From the NCBI GenBank assembly GCA_041940385.1, contig JBGTSD010000067.1, positions 1-17,932 on the forward strand: 17,932 nucleotides of DNA, given 5' to 3'. The position numbers were made by a program, and so were the translations under genes. The stretch's first letter is position 1. Every line of letters starts with the position of its first letter. The notes beneath the pieces are model-generated. The model was given only the letters and a program-made list of their open reading frames with translations. It was not told the origin of the DNA and did no database searches. Below, piece by piece: positions 1 to 6,650 of this stretch. This DNA comes from JACVCK01 sp041940385 (GTDB taxonomy: Bacteria; Planctomycetota; Phycisphaerae; Phycisphaerales; UBA1924).

Positions 1-737
1 CGCGCAAAGCCCATGGCCACCGAGAGCCCGGTGGTGCGCTGCGCCATGGCGTGCTCGACGGACCGGCGCAGCGTGGCGGCAAGCTCGCGCGAGGCGCCGG
101 CGCCGAATCGCTCGTCGAGGTCGCGTCGCACGGTGTTGAGCCCGAGCGGCAGCGCGCCGCCGGTGCGCTCCTTCCACCAGGCGCCAAGGTCCACGATCTG
201 CTCGAGCCCCTCGCGCATGTAGGTGAGCTGTCCCTCGTGGATGACCAGCCCCGCGTCGGGCGCGTTCGATCCGCCGCGGGCCACGAGGTCGATGATCTGA
301 TCGAACGGCGCGACCGCGTGACGGAACTTCGAACCGGCGAGGAGGCGCAGCGCGAGATACGCCGTGGTGCGCACCCCGGGCACGGCGATGAGCCGGTCGG
401 GCGACCGGAGCCAGTCCACATCGTGCGCTTCGCGCGCGACGACCTTGGGCCCGAAGCCGTCGCCCATGCTGGCGCCGCAGGACGTGATGCGGTACGCGCG
501 CTTCGCGTGCGGGTACGCATGGGCGGACATGGCGGTGATGTCGAGGTCGGCGTCGGCGCCGGCGCGCTCGTTGAGCGCCTCGATGTCGGCGGGGACGGGC
601 CGGAAGCGAAAGCGACCGGTGTCGATGGACGGCTTACGTTCTGCGCCCGGCGTGGCGTCGCCGAGCGGCCACCACATGAACGCGTCGTCGGGGTCGGGCG
701 AGTGGCCGATGGTCAGCACGGGGCGCGCGTCGGGCAT
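1..737 (-). CDS. mqnD: 1,4-dihydroxy-6-naphthoate synthase MqnD, 3' end outside the window
   Basis: MqnD acts in the futalosine route to menaquinone, converting cyclic dehypoxanthine futalosine to 1,4-dihydroxy-6-naphthoate in the cytoplasm. The reading frame starts at an ATG (735-737) and stays open to the window edge, giving about 245 residues of a family usually near 270-290, so only a short C-terminal piece is missing. Visible family signatures, in order: an N-terminal IGHSPDPDDAF (usual form SPCPNDTF), GASMGDGFGPKVV, VPGVRTTAYLALRLL, DAGLVIHEGQLTY, and DLGAWWKERTGGALPLGLN. The last two fit MqnD better than its paralogue MqnA. The usual Cys-Pro-Asn of the first motif reads Asp-Pro-Asp here. 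The start lies 12 nt after the smpB stop, so co-transcription is possible, but a TACACT -10 box 5 nt before the ATG suggests its own near-leaderless promoter. Identity is confident at family level; function is inferred. Confidence 0.88.
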   Translation of the reverse strand, partial: MPDARPVLTIGHSPDPDDAFMWWPLGDATPGAERKPSIDTGRFRFRPVPADIEALNERAGADADLDITAMSAHAYPHAKRAYRITSCGASMGDGFGPKVVAREAHDVDWLRSPDRLIAVPGVRTTAYLALRLLAGSKFRHAVAPFDQIIDLVARGGSNAPDAGLVIHEGQLTYMREGLEQIVDLGAWWKERTGGALPLGLNTVRRDLDERFGAGASRELAATLRRSVEHAMAQRTTGLSVAMGFA

Positions 738-742
738 GGCGG

Positions 743-748
743 AGTGTA
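743..748 (-). promoter_or_regulatory. Candidate -10 box for mqnD (leaderless)
   Basis: On the minus strand the hexamer TACACT sits 5 nt before the mqnD ATG, between the smpB stop and mqnD. Transcription starting the usual 6-7 nt downstream would begin at or next to the ATG. I see no convincing -35 element 16-18 nt upstream, so this is a weak call that rests mainly on similarity to the same arrangement before other genes in the window. Confidence 0.35.
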
Positions 749-749
749 T

Positions 750-1229
750 TCAGACGCGCTTGGAGAGGGCGCGCCGGATGTCGCGATCCGCCTCGCGCTT
801 CTTAAGGTCCTGGCGCTTGTCGTACTGGGCCTTGCCCGTCGCGAGGCCGATGAGCAGCTTCACGCGTCCGCCGGAGAAGTACATCTTCAGCGGCACGATC
901 GTCGTGCCCTTCTGCATCGCCTCGCGGGCGAAGCTGCGGATCTGCTTCTTGTGCGCCAGCAGCACGCGGTTGCGCTTCGGGTCGTGCTGGTGCACTCCCG
1001 CCGCCGGCGGGTACTCGTCGATGTGCACGCTATGGAGCATCAGCTCCGGCGGCTCCTCCACGGCGCGGACGTAGCCCTCCGCCAGCGAGACCTTGCCGTC
1101 GCGGATGCTCTTGACCTCCGAGCCCTGGAGCACGACGCCGACCTCCAGCGTCTCGCCGATGTGATACTCGTGGCGAGCGCGGCGATTCTCGATCGTCGGC
1201 GAGTCGGAATGGCCCTTGCGCTTCGCCAT
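750..1229 (-). CDS. smpB: SsrA-binding protein SmpB
   Basis: SmpB binds tmRNA (ssrA) and brings it to stalled ribosomes for trans-translation. The 159-residue protein matches the family length. It has the typical opening (MAKRKG, then IENRRARHEYHIGETLEVGVVLQG), EVKSIRDGKVSLAEGYV, the HIDEYPPA segment, the H-x-P/RNRVLLAHKKQI segment (here HDPKRNRVLLAHKKQI), KMYFSGGRVKLLIGLATGKAQYDKR, and a basic C-terminal tail ending SKRV. The ATG at 1229 was chosen because conservation begins exactly there; the longer open frame upstream (to 1397) lies over the preceding diguanylate cyclase gene and has a low-complexity Arg-rich translation. It follows the receiver-GGDEF gene by 37 nt and precedes mqnD by 12 nt. 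A -35/-10 pair (1242-1270) suggests its own promoter. I do not see an ssrA gene in this window. Confidence 0.96.
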   Translation of the reverse strand: MAKRKGHSDSPTIENRRARHEYHIGETLEVGVVLQGSEVKSIRDGKVSLAEGYVRAVEEPPELMLHSVHIDEYPPAAGVHQHDPKRNRVLLAHKKQIRSFAREAMQKGTTIVPLKMYFSGGRVKLLIGLATGKAQYDKRQDLKKREADRDIRRALSKRV

Positions 1230-1241
1230 GGGTCGGCGGCG

Positions 1242-1270
1242 AGCGTAGACGGGCGGGGGCCGCCGTTCAA
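1242..1270 (-). promoter_or_regulatory. Candidate sigma70-type promoter of smpB
   Basis: On the minus strand TTGAAC (1270-1265) and TACGCT (1247-1242) are separated by exactly 17 nt. The -35 overlaps the last codons of the upstream GGDEF gene. Predicted transcription would start around 1234-1236, leaving a leader of only about 5-7 nt before the smpB ATG at 1229, too short for a normal Shine-Dalgarno. Confidence 0.5.
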
Positions 1271-2340
1271 CGGTGCGCGGGCGAACAGCCCGGGACCACG
1301 CGCTCGACCGGCGTCGCTTCGCCGCTCGGGCCGTAGACCATGATGCGCCGCCGCCCCGCGCCTTTCGCGGCGTAGAGCGCCTTGTCCGCGTGCGCAAGCA
1401 GGTGCTCCGGGCTCGAGGGCTGGCTGAGATTCAGGCACGAGATGCCGATCGACATCGAGCAGCGCGGCCCCTTGCCGACCAGGGCCTCCACCCGCGTCTC
1501 GAACGCAACGCTGAGGCGCTGGGCCAGCAACGCCGCCGTGTCGCAGCTCGTGTGGGGCAGCAGGAGCACGAACTCGTCGCCACCGAACCGGGCCGCGACG
1601 TCGGACTTGCGGACCTGCTCGGCGATGAGCTGCCCCGCGATGTTGAGCACGCTGTCGCCCATCTGGTGGCCGAGCGAGTCGTTGATGGCCTTGAAGCCGT
1701 CGAGGTCCGCCATGACGCAGGCGAGGTCCTGCTTGTAGCGGACGGCCTGCGCGAACATCTGGCCGAGCAGCCCCTGCACGCGCCGACGATTGGACAGCCC
1801 GGTGAGGTCGTCGGTCAGCGCCATCTGCTCGAGCTTGAGCACGGCTTCCTGCAGATCGCCGTTGCGCTGGCGCAGCTCGGCGAGCGACGCGTTGAGCGCC
1901 GATTGCAGCCGCCGGTTCTCACGCAGGATGCGCGCCGTCGCCAGGTTCTTCTCGATCACCAGCGGCAGCGAGGAGAGGAACTCGCGCGTCTTCACGATGT
2001 AGTCCGCGGCGCCCTCGCGCACGGCGGCGACGGCGGTCTCCGGCTGCGACTGGCCTGTCACCATGACGACCGGCGCCTCCACGCCGCGCTCGCGCATGGC
2101 GCGCAGCGCATCGAGCCCCGTGCCGTCGGGCAGATTGAAGTCGCAGAGGATGACGTCGAACCGATCGAGCGGCTGCTTCGCGAGGAGCGCGAGGCGGTTG
2201 ACGTGCGTGACGCACGGCTTGCCGAAGTGGTCCTCGACCGCCTCGCGCGCCAGTGCGGCGGTGTCGGCGTCGTCCTCGATGATCAGCACGCGGGGCGTGC
2301 CGGTGTCGGGCTGGTCGGGGGTGGGATGTCGGTCGGTCAT
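1267..2340 (-). CDS. Response regulator with receiver and GGDEF domains (diguanylate cyclase)
   Basis: A 357-residue cytoplasmic response regulator that probably makes cyclic-di-GMP from GTP when phosphorylated (PleD/WspR-like logic). The receiver domain (about 17-130) carries the acidic pair D23/D24, phospho-acceptor D67 (DVILCDFNLPDG), T95 and K117. A coiled-coil linker (about 135-172) leads to the GGDEF domain (about 175-340), with TDDLTGLSNRR at its start, DLDGFKAINDSLGH for metal and GTP binding, and the active-site loop RFGGDEF (GGDEF at 253-257). An RxxD inhibitory site (R244-D247) lies exactly five residues before GGDEF, so product inhibition should be intact. The start is the first ATG in frame; no strong ribosome site is visible. 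It follows a membrane histidine kinase by about 106 nt, which is the obvious candidate partner. Catalytic activity is inferred from intact motifs. Confidence 0.92.
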   Translation of the reverse strand: MTDRHPTPDQPDTGTPRVLIIEDDADTAALAREAVEDHFGKPCVTHVNRLALLAKQPLDRFDVILCDFNLPDGTGLDALRAMRERGVEAPVVMVTGQSQPETAVAAVREGAADYIVKTREFLSSLPLVIEKNLATARILRENRRLQSALNASLAELRQRNGDLQEAVLKLEQMALTDDLTGLSNRRRVQGLLGQMFAQAVRYKQDLACVMADLDGFKAINDSLGHQMGDSVLNIAGQLIAEQVRKSDVAARFGGDEFVLLLPHTSCDTAALLAQRLSVAFETRVEALVGKGPRCSMSIGISCLNLSQPSSPEHLLAHADKALYAAKGAGRRRIMVYGPSGEATPVERVVPGCSPAHR

Positions 2341-2446
2341 GCGTGGGCGTTCTCGGGCGTTCCGTCCGTTCGTGCACAGGCCGGACGTGAAAGCATCGGA
2401 TGAATCCCGAGCCCGCTGGATCGCCCCCCCGCGCCCCGGCCCCGAA

Positions 2447-4075
2447 TCAGGCCGCGTGAGCCGCGGACTCCGCCCAGTCTCCCGAGGCCACCCGTTCGGG
2501 CGGGACCGTAAACACGAAGCGGCAGCCCTCGCCCTCGCGGCTGATGAGCGTGAGCGACCCGTTCCACCGCTCGACCATCGCCTTCACCGAGGCCAGGCCC
2601 ACGCCCTTGCCCGCGACGCCCTCGGGCGCCGTCGACGCCCGGCGGAAGAGCTGGAAGACCTTCTCGTGCTCGTCCTCGGGGATGCCGGGCCCCGTGTCGG
2701 AGACGGTGAAGGACGCGCCGAGCGGCCCGGCGTTGGCGGAGATGTGGATGCGCCGCTCCGTGCTTTCGCCCATGTACTTGATCGCGTTGTCCACGAGGTT
2801 CTGCAGCACGTGGCGCAGCCGCGCACGCTCGATCAGCAGCACCGGCATCGGCTCGCGGATCGAGAGCGTGATGCGCAGGCGCTGCAGGTCGTGCTCGAAC
2901 ACACCGGCCACCTCGTGCGCGACTTCCAGACTGTCGACGACCTCCGGCTGCTCGGGCGCCACGCCGATGCGGCTGAGCTCCAGCACGTCCGTCAGCATGC
3001 TCTGCTCGAGCTCGGTGTTGGCCAGCACGCGAGCCAGGCGATCGCGCAGGTCGTCCGGCGAGAGGCCGTCGCTCTTGCGCAGGATGGAGTCCACCATGCC
3101 CTCGATGTTGCGCAGCGGCGCCAGGAGGTCGTGCCCGATGAGGCGCACGAACTCGGCCTTCTCGCTGATCTCGAGCTGGAGCAGCTCGTTGGCGCGGCGC
3201 AGCTCGCCGGTGCGCGACTGCACGGCGTCCTCGAGGCCGCGGTTCGCCGCGATCATCGCCTCGCGCGCATCGCTCAGGCGCGACGCCATCTGGTTGAACG
3301 ACGCCGCGAGACGGGTGATCTCCGGCGGGCCGATCGTCTCGACCATCCCGGGGCGGCGTCCGGCGGCGAGGTCCTCTGTGGCGCGAACGATGCGGCGCAG
3401 CGGCCGGGTGATGCGCCGCATCCAGAGCGCCACGGCCGGCGCGGCGATCACCATCGCCGCCAGCACCGCGACGAGCAGCGCCGACATGGCCTTCTGGCGC
3501 GCATCCTGCAGCGTGGGATCGAACCAGCAGACGGTCACGTAGCCGGCGGGTCCGCCCGGGTGCTTCGCGGCCCAGATCGGCGCGCGGTTGGTCACGCCCA
3601 CGAGCGTGTCGCCGTCGTACAGCGGAGCGCCGTGCATGAGCGGCGTCCGCGCGCCGGCCTTGCCGCCGCCGGCCACGATCCACGCGCGCTCGTCCCGCAC
3701 CGCGCAGCCGGTCATGCGCCCCCGCCCGTCGGTGGTCATCACGTACATCACGCGCCGGTCGCCGAGCGAGCGCTCCAGCTCCGCCTGGATCGCGCCCAGT
3801 TCGCCGTTCGGCGCGGCGCCGGCCAGCGCGTTCGCGATCCGCCGCGTGGAGAGCGCAGCGTCGGAGCGGAGCAAACTGTCGATCCGCGCATCGACAGCCA
3901 TCGAGAGCGCCGTCGCAGCGATCAGGTGCGCGATGATCACGATCGCCGTCAGCCCGAAGAGCGCCTTGGCCTCGAGGGACAGACGGGGAAGCCGCCGGCG
4001 GCGCCAAAGGGCGCGCGGCAACAGGTCCGAGATGGGCTTGGTCGCCCTCAGCAAGTCGGCCTCCAGCGCCCGCAC
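2447..4075 (-). CDS. Membrane sensor histidine kinase (HAMP, HisKA, HATPase)
   Basis: An inner-membrane histidine kinase of about 542 residues. Order: short basic cytoplasmic N-terminus, TM1 (about 38-60), a periplasmic sensor of about 135 residues, TM2 (about 196-219), HAMP (about 220-272, with RPLRRIVRATEDLAAG), a coiled-coil helix, HisKA (about 306-367) with phospho-acceptor H315 in LIGHDLLAPLRN, and a HATPase domain with N-box NLVDNAIKY, G1 DTGPGIP and G2 GKGVGL. The H-box HDLLAPLR resembles the phytochrome-like HisKA variant rather than HELRTPL. The start is unsettled: GTG 4075 is used here; GTG 4174 would overlap the upstream gene by 43 nt; TTG 4054 has the best ribosome site (GGAGG, 5 nt before). 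All keep every domain. It is followed by the receiver-GGDEF gene, its likely target. The ligand is not deducible. Confidence 0.9.
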   Translation of the reverse strand: MRALEADLLRATKPISDLLPRALWRRRRLPRLSLEAKALFGLTAIVIIAHLIAATALSMAVDARIDSLLRSDAALSTRRIANALAGAAPNGELGAIQAELERSLGDRRVMYVMTTDGRGRMTGCAVRDERAWIVAGGGKAGARTPLMHGAPLYDGDTLVGVTNRAPIWAAKHPGGPAGYVTVCWFDPTLQDARQKAMSALLVAVLAAMVIAAPAVALWMRRITRPLRRIVRATEDLAAGRRPGMVETIGPPEITRLAASFNQMASRLSDAREAMIAANRGLEDAVQSRTGELRRANELLQLEISEKAEFVRLIGHDLLAPLRNIEGMVDSILRKSDGLSPDDLRDRLARVLANTELEQSMLTDVLELSRIGVAPEQPEVVDSLEVAHEVAGVFEHDLQRLRITLSIREPMPVLLIERARLRHVLQNLVDNAIKYMGESTERRIHISANAGPLGASFTVSDTGPGIPEDEHEKVFQLFRRASTAPEGVAGKGVGLASVKAMVERWNGSLTLISREGEGCRFVFTVPPERVASGDWAESAAHAA

Positions 4076-4131
4076 CGGGGCGCATCGCTGGCCATCGGCC
4101 CGCGCCGCCAGCCCCTGAAGGTCCGACCCGC

Positions 4132-5193
4132 TTATCGGCCGGCGCTGTCCCCGATTCCCGTCCGGTTCGACCACGACCAGCCCAGCGAACCGTCCAGCAC
4201 CGTCAGGCCCGCGGACTCGAGCAGCGAGCGCGCCAGGCGGTCCATCAGCGCCCGCTCCTGCACCAGCCGCGCCTCGCGCTCCATCGCCGCCTCGACCTCT
4301 TCGAACGACGGCGCCCCCGAAGAGTGCACGCCCTCGCGCCGAAGAATCGCGTAGCCCTGCTCGAGCGCGACCGGGGGCGTCGTCCGCCCGTCCGCGGCGC
4401 CGAGGAGCGCTTGTCGGATCGCCGCCGGGTAACTCGCGTCCGACGGATGCACCGGCTCGATGATCCCGCCGCGCGCAGCGCTCGCGTCCGTCGACATCCT
4501 CGCCGCGACCTCGCTGAACGGTTCGCCGTCACGCAGACGCCGCTCGGCCTCCTGCGCCTCCTGGAGCGTGGAGGTCGTGATGATCCGCGCCGAGATGCGA
4601 TCGCCGTAGCGCAGGTCGTACACGCGCCGCGCCGCATCGGCGTCGATGAGCACTTCGTTCTCCACGAGCGCCCGCAGGATCGCGTTGCGCCGCAGCAGCG
4701 ACTCGAAGCGCACGTTCCCCAGACCGCGGCTGCGCCGGACTTGCTCGAGCACCGCGACACGCTGCGCGTCGCTCGCGAGCGTCGGTCCGAGCGAGTCGAG
4801 CAGCAGCCGGCGTTCTCTGGCGATCGCCTCCGCCCCGACTACCACGCCGCGCGATCGTGCCTCGGCCTCCAGCAGCCGGTCGAGCGCGACTTCCTCGAGC
4901 GCCCGTCCTCCCGCGGCCTCGGCCAGCACCGGGCGAAGCTCCGCCCACGTGATCGCCTCCCCCCGCAGCATGGCCGCCGGCGTTCGGTCCGAAGGCGCCG
5001 GCTCGCCGCGGTTGCCCGCGACGTACTGCTCCGACCGGCGGAGCCCCGCGTCCGAGCCGCCCATCGCGCCCTCTTCGCTGCTCTGGCAGGAAAAAACCCC
5101 AACCGGGAGCCCGATCAACGCGAATAGTGGCGCCATGCCGCGGATCCGCCGTCGATGAGACGGGGTGCGGCGAACGATGTCGTAGTCTTTCAC
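4132..5193 (-). CDS. PpiC-type peptidyl-prolyl isomerase, probable lipoprotein (SurA-like)
   Basis: A 353-residue exported protein, probably a folding chaperone for envelope proteins. The N-terminus from GTG 5193 has a basic n-region (RRTPSHRRRIRG), a hydrophobic stretch (MAPLFALIGLPVGVF) and then S-C36, a loose lipobox (V-F-S-C). Residues about 78-190 form a SurA-like helical segment (GEAITWAELRPVL... LLEAEARSRGVVV). Residues about 200-290 are the rotamase domain: ARIITTSTLQEAQEAERRL, GEPFSEVAARMSTD, GGIIEPVHPSD, GYAILRREGV. GTG 5193 is preferred to ATG 5136 because the latter would remove the basic n-region, and because a near-consensus promoter points straight at the GTG. The longer open frame to 5838 lies antisense to the zinc-ribbon gene and is not coding. 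It is divergent from the zinc-ribbon gene and precedes the histidine kinase. Alternative: a chaperone without isomerase activity. Confidence 0.88.
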   Translation of the reverse strand: MKDYDIVRRTPSHRRRIRGMAPLFALIGLPVGVFSCQSSEEGAMGGSDAGLRRSEQYVAGNRGEPAPSDRTPAAMLRGEAITWAELRPVLAEAAGGRALEEVALDRLLEAEARSRGVVVGAEAIARERRLLLDSLGPTLASDAQRVAVLEQVRRSRGLGNVRFESLLRRNAILRALVENEVLIDADAARRVYDLRYGDRISARIITTSTLQEAQEAERRLRDGEPFSEVAARMSTDASAARGGIIEPVHPSDASYPAAIRQALLGAADGRTTPPVALEQGYAILRREGVHSSGAPSFEEVEAAMEREARLVQERALMDRLARSLLESAGLTVLDGSLGWSWSNRTGIGDSAGR

Positions 5194-5199
5194 GCCGAG

Positions 5200-5228
5200 A
5201 TCACACGCTCGGCCCCGCGAGCTGTCAA
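5200..5228 (-). promoter_or_regulatory. Strong promoter for the PpiC lipoprotein gene, leaderless
   Basis: On the minus strand a perfect TTGACA (5228-5223) is followed by a 17-nt spacer and TGTGAT (5205-5200, 4 of 6 matches to TATAAT). Only 6 nt separate the -10 from the GTG at 5193, so the predicted first transcribed base is the start codon itself. This is the clearest promoter in the window and it supports the GTG start. Confidence 0.7.
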
Positions 5229-5256
5229 CGCCCGATCCACGCGGACCACCAACGGC

Positions 5257-6246
5257 ATGACCGAAGCGACCGACGTTCAGACCATCCTCTGCCCATATTG
5301 CGGCCATGCGCAGGCCGGAGGGCGGCAGTGCGCCAGGTGCCGCGGCCTGTTCGAGCCGCTCTCGCGCCAGGCCACGCAGAACTCCATGGGCCCCTGGCAG
5401 GTCCGCGACGAGTCGAACCCATTCACGCCGGGCTGCTCCTTCGAGACCCTTCGCGCCCTGGTCGCCCGCGGCCGCGTTCGGGCGGATTCCGTCGTGCGCG
5501 GCCCGACAACGCACCAGTTCTGGCGGCGGGCGGACGAGACGCCCGGTCTCTCGCACTTCTTCGGCCAGTGCCACGCATGCCGGGCGACGGCGCACGCGGA
5601 CGACCGCGTCTGCTCGCACTGCGGCGAATCGTTCGCCGCGCCGACCGATCGCCAGTCGCTCGGGCTGTCGCCGGCCCGTGCGCTCGGTGCGCCGCGACAG
5701 GAATCGCCGCTTTCGCCCGTGACGCAGACCGCTGCGCCGATGCGCGCCGCGCCGGCTGGCGCCCAGCACGCGTTCGCCGGTCCGGTGCTCCCGGAATTCG
5801 TCCCGATTCCCTCGCGAGCTCGCGCCAGGGGTTCGCAATCGATCGGCCTGGTCGCGGCGATCGTGATCGTCGGATTGGCCACGGTGGGGGGGATCTTCGT
5901 GATCCGCCAGTCCTGGAACCCCGCGGCCCCGGCCGAGCCCTCTCCCCCTCCCGTCGCGGAGACCCAGACCACCCCACCCCCCGCACCGGTTGCCCAGGCC
6001 GAGACCCGCGAGGACGCGCCGGCGACGGACCAGGGGGAGGCCTCTGAGGCGTGGAGAGACCGCCTGAGCGAGGCCGGCAAGACCGCGGCGTCGGGCCGTG
6101 AGGCCGACGTCCGAGCGGCTCTGGAGGCCGTCAGGTCCATCCTGGCGGGCTTCCCAGAGGATCAGGCTCCGATCGAGGTCGTGGCGGAAGCGTCACGGTT
6201 GGAGCGGCGGCTCGACGAGATCATTCTCCGTCGCTTCGTCTGGTAG
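5257..6246 (+). CDS. Zinc-ribbon / GYF-like domain membrane protein of unknown function
   Basis: A 329-residue protein with two zinc ribbons: C12-P-Y-C15 with C25-A-R-C28, and C105-H-A-C108 with C119-S-H-C122. Between them, residues about 45-97 (GPWQVRDESNPFTPGCSFETLRALVARGRVRADSVV) look like a GYF_2-type domain, which in planctomycetes often sits in membrane proteins of unknown role. A Pro/Ala-rich linker leads to one transmembrane helix (about 195-216, IGLVAAIVIVGLATVGGIFVI), then a Pro-rich stretch and a charged helical C-terminus (about 264-325). No signal peptide is seen, so the N-terminus with the ribbons is probably cytoplasmic. ATG 5257 was chosen because the first ribbon begins just after it and because the upstream extension would run over the divergent promoter. 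Probably a single-gene unit. I can describe the domains but not the function. Confidence 0.85.
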   Translation: MTEATDVQTILCPYCGHAQAGGRQCARCRGLFEPLSRQATQNSMGPWQVRDESNPFTPGCSFETLRALVARGRVRADSVVRGPTTHQFWRRADETPGLSHFFGQCHACRATAHADDRVCSHCGESFAAPTDRQSLGLSPARALGAPRQESPLSPVTQTAAPMRAAPAGAQHAFAGPVLPEFVPIPSRARARGSQSIGLVAAIVIVGLATVGGIFVIRQSWNPAAPAEPSPPPVAETQTTPPPAPVAQAETREDAPATDQGEASEAWRDRLSEAGKTAASGREADVRAALEAVRSILAGFPEDQAPIEVVAEASRLERRLDEIILRRFVW

Positions 6247-6338
6247 GGATTTGTGTGGATATCGCCGGTTCGGTTGGCGACCCCTCGCCCGGGTTGTCAT
6301 TCGGTCTTTGATAGGATGGATTTTTTTGGGCGTCAAAA

Positions 6339-6395
6339 CCCGGCGTTGCGCCGGGTAGTGTGTTGTAAATGCCTGCAAAACAGGCACTTACAACA
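6339..6395. repeat. Tandem pair of perfect/near-perfect hairpins
   Basis: Hairpin 1 (6339-6355) has arms CCCGGCG and CGCCGGG around TTG. Hairpin 2 (6361-6395) has arms TGTTGTAA-A-TGCCTG and CAGGCA-C-TTACAACA around CAAAA: 14 paired bases each side with one A/C mismatch. Read on the minus strand, hairpin 1 is followed by TTTTGACG and could act as a weak terminator, but no minus-strand gene ends here. On the plus strand neither has a T-tail, so neither is a typical terminator for the zinc-ribbon gene. The nature of this pair (mobile-element scar, recombination site or RNA element) is open. Confidence 0.75.
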
Positions 6396-6420
6396 ACTTC
6401 GGAATCGAGCCCGCGGGGCG

Positions 6421-6448
6421 TTGACGACTCCATCCGGTGGCATACCCT
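6421..6448 (+). promoter_or_regulatory. Candidate promoter of a small RNA or kbl leader
   Basis: TTGACG (6421-6426) and TACCCT (6443-6448) are separated by 16 nt. TTGAC plus TA...T is a good match for a GC-rich genome. Predicted start is near 6455. The -10 lies in the loop side of a small inverted repeat, CCGGTGGC (6434-6441) and GCCACGG (6450-6456). Confidence 0.45.
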
Positions 6449-6454
6449 AGCCAC

Positions 6455-6574
6455 GGAAGCCAGCCGCGGGACACCGCGCCGGCGACCGCCAAGTCGGAGT
6501 TCAGCCACTTCCGCGGCCTCGGCCGTGATAAGCCGCCGAACGGGGATCGGAGCCCTCGTTCGGCGGTTTTCTTT
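6455..6574 (+). ncRNA. Candidate small non-coding RNA (or attenuated kbl leader)
   Basis: A roughly 120-nt segment runs from a plausible promoter start to a strong intrinsic terminator and contains no open frame worth calling. Visible pairing: GCCGCGG (6463-6469) with CCGCGGC (6511-6517) as a 7-bp closing helix; inside it AAGT (6491-6494) with ACTT (6507-6510) and GG/CC; then the terminator hairpin. It does not show the signature sequences of SRP RNA, tmRNA, RNase P or the common riboswitch aptamers that I checked by eye. It could be an independent small RNA, a 6S-like RNA, or a terminator-controlled leader for kbl, whose ATG lies 76 nt beyond the terminator. Confidence 0.35.
6533..6574 (+). 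terminator. Strong intrinsic terminator
   Basis: Arms CCGCCGAACG (6533-6542) and CGTTCGGCGG (6557-6566) pair perfectly over 10 bp, with a further GGG/CCC inside, followed directly by TTTTCTTT (6567-6574). It lies 287 nt after the zinc-ribbon stop and 76 nt before kbl, so it ends either a small RNA or a leader transcript. Confidence 0.85.
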
Positions 6575-6650
6575 CGCGCGCATCGAAGCGCGCGCCGCGC
6601 ATGAGCGCCACTACACTCGCGAGAGCACCATCGACGGAGCGCCAACCGGC

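Larger units (their letters stand above)
6247..6650. other. 404-bp non-coding gap before kbl
   Basis: No convincing gene lies here. It holds, left to right: a T-run (6321-6327), a GC hairpin (6339-6355), a long AT-richer hairpin (6361-6395), a -35/-10 pair (6421-6448), a structured segment ending in a strong intrinsic terminator (6533-6574), and a possible -10 box for kbl (TACACT, 6612-6617). The 6290-6400 part is clearly lower in GC than its surroundings. Open frames crossing it have low-complexity translations. Confidence 0.7.

Noticed and set aside
2063..4354. 763-codon plus-strand open frame
   Set aside because: Antisense to the histidine kinase and the GGDEF gene; low-complexity translation rich in Arg, His and Ala, no recognisable domain.
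5194..5838. N-terminal extension of the PpiC protein
   Set aside because: The extension is antisense to the zinc-ribbon gene and would bury the signal peptide; the promoter at 5200-5228 lies inside it.
6361..6395. Integron attC or Xer dif site
   Set aside because: The arms do not contain GTTRRRY/RYYYAAC core sites, and there is no resemblance to the dif consensus.
6396..6574. tRNA, SRP RNA, tmRNA or RNase P RNA
   Set aside because: No T-loop GTTCGA-type sequence with cloverleaf, no GGAAGGAAGCAGCC-type SRP core, no tag-reading frame, and no RNase P signature were seen, so only a generic small RNA candidate is listed.
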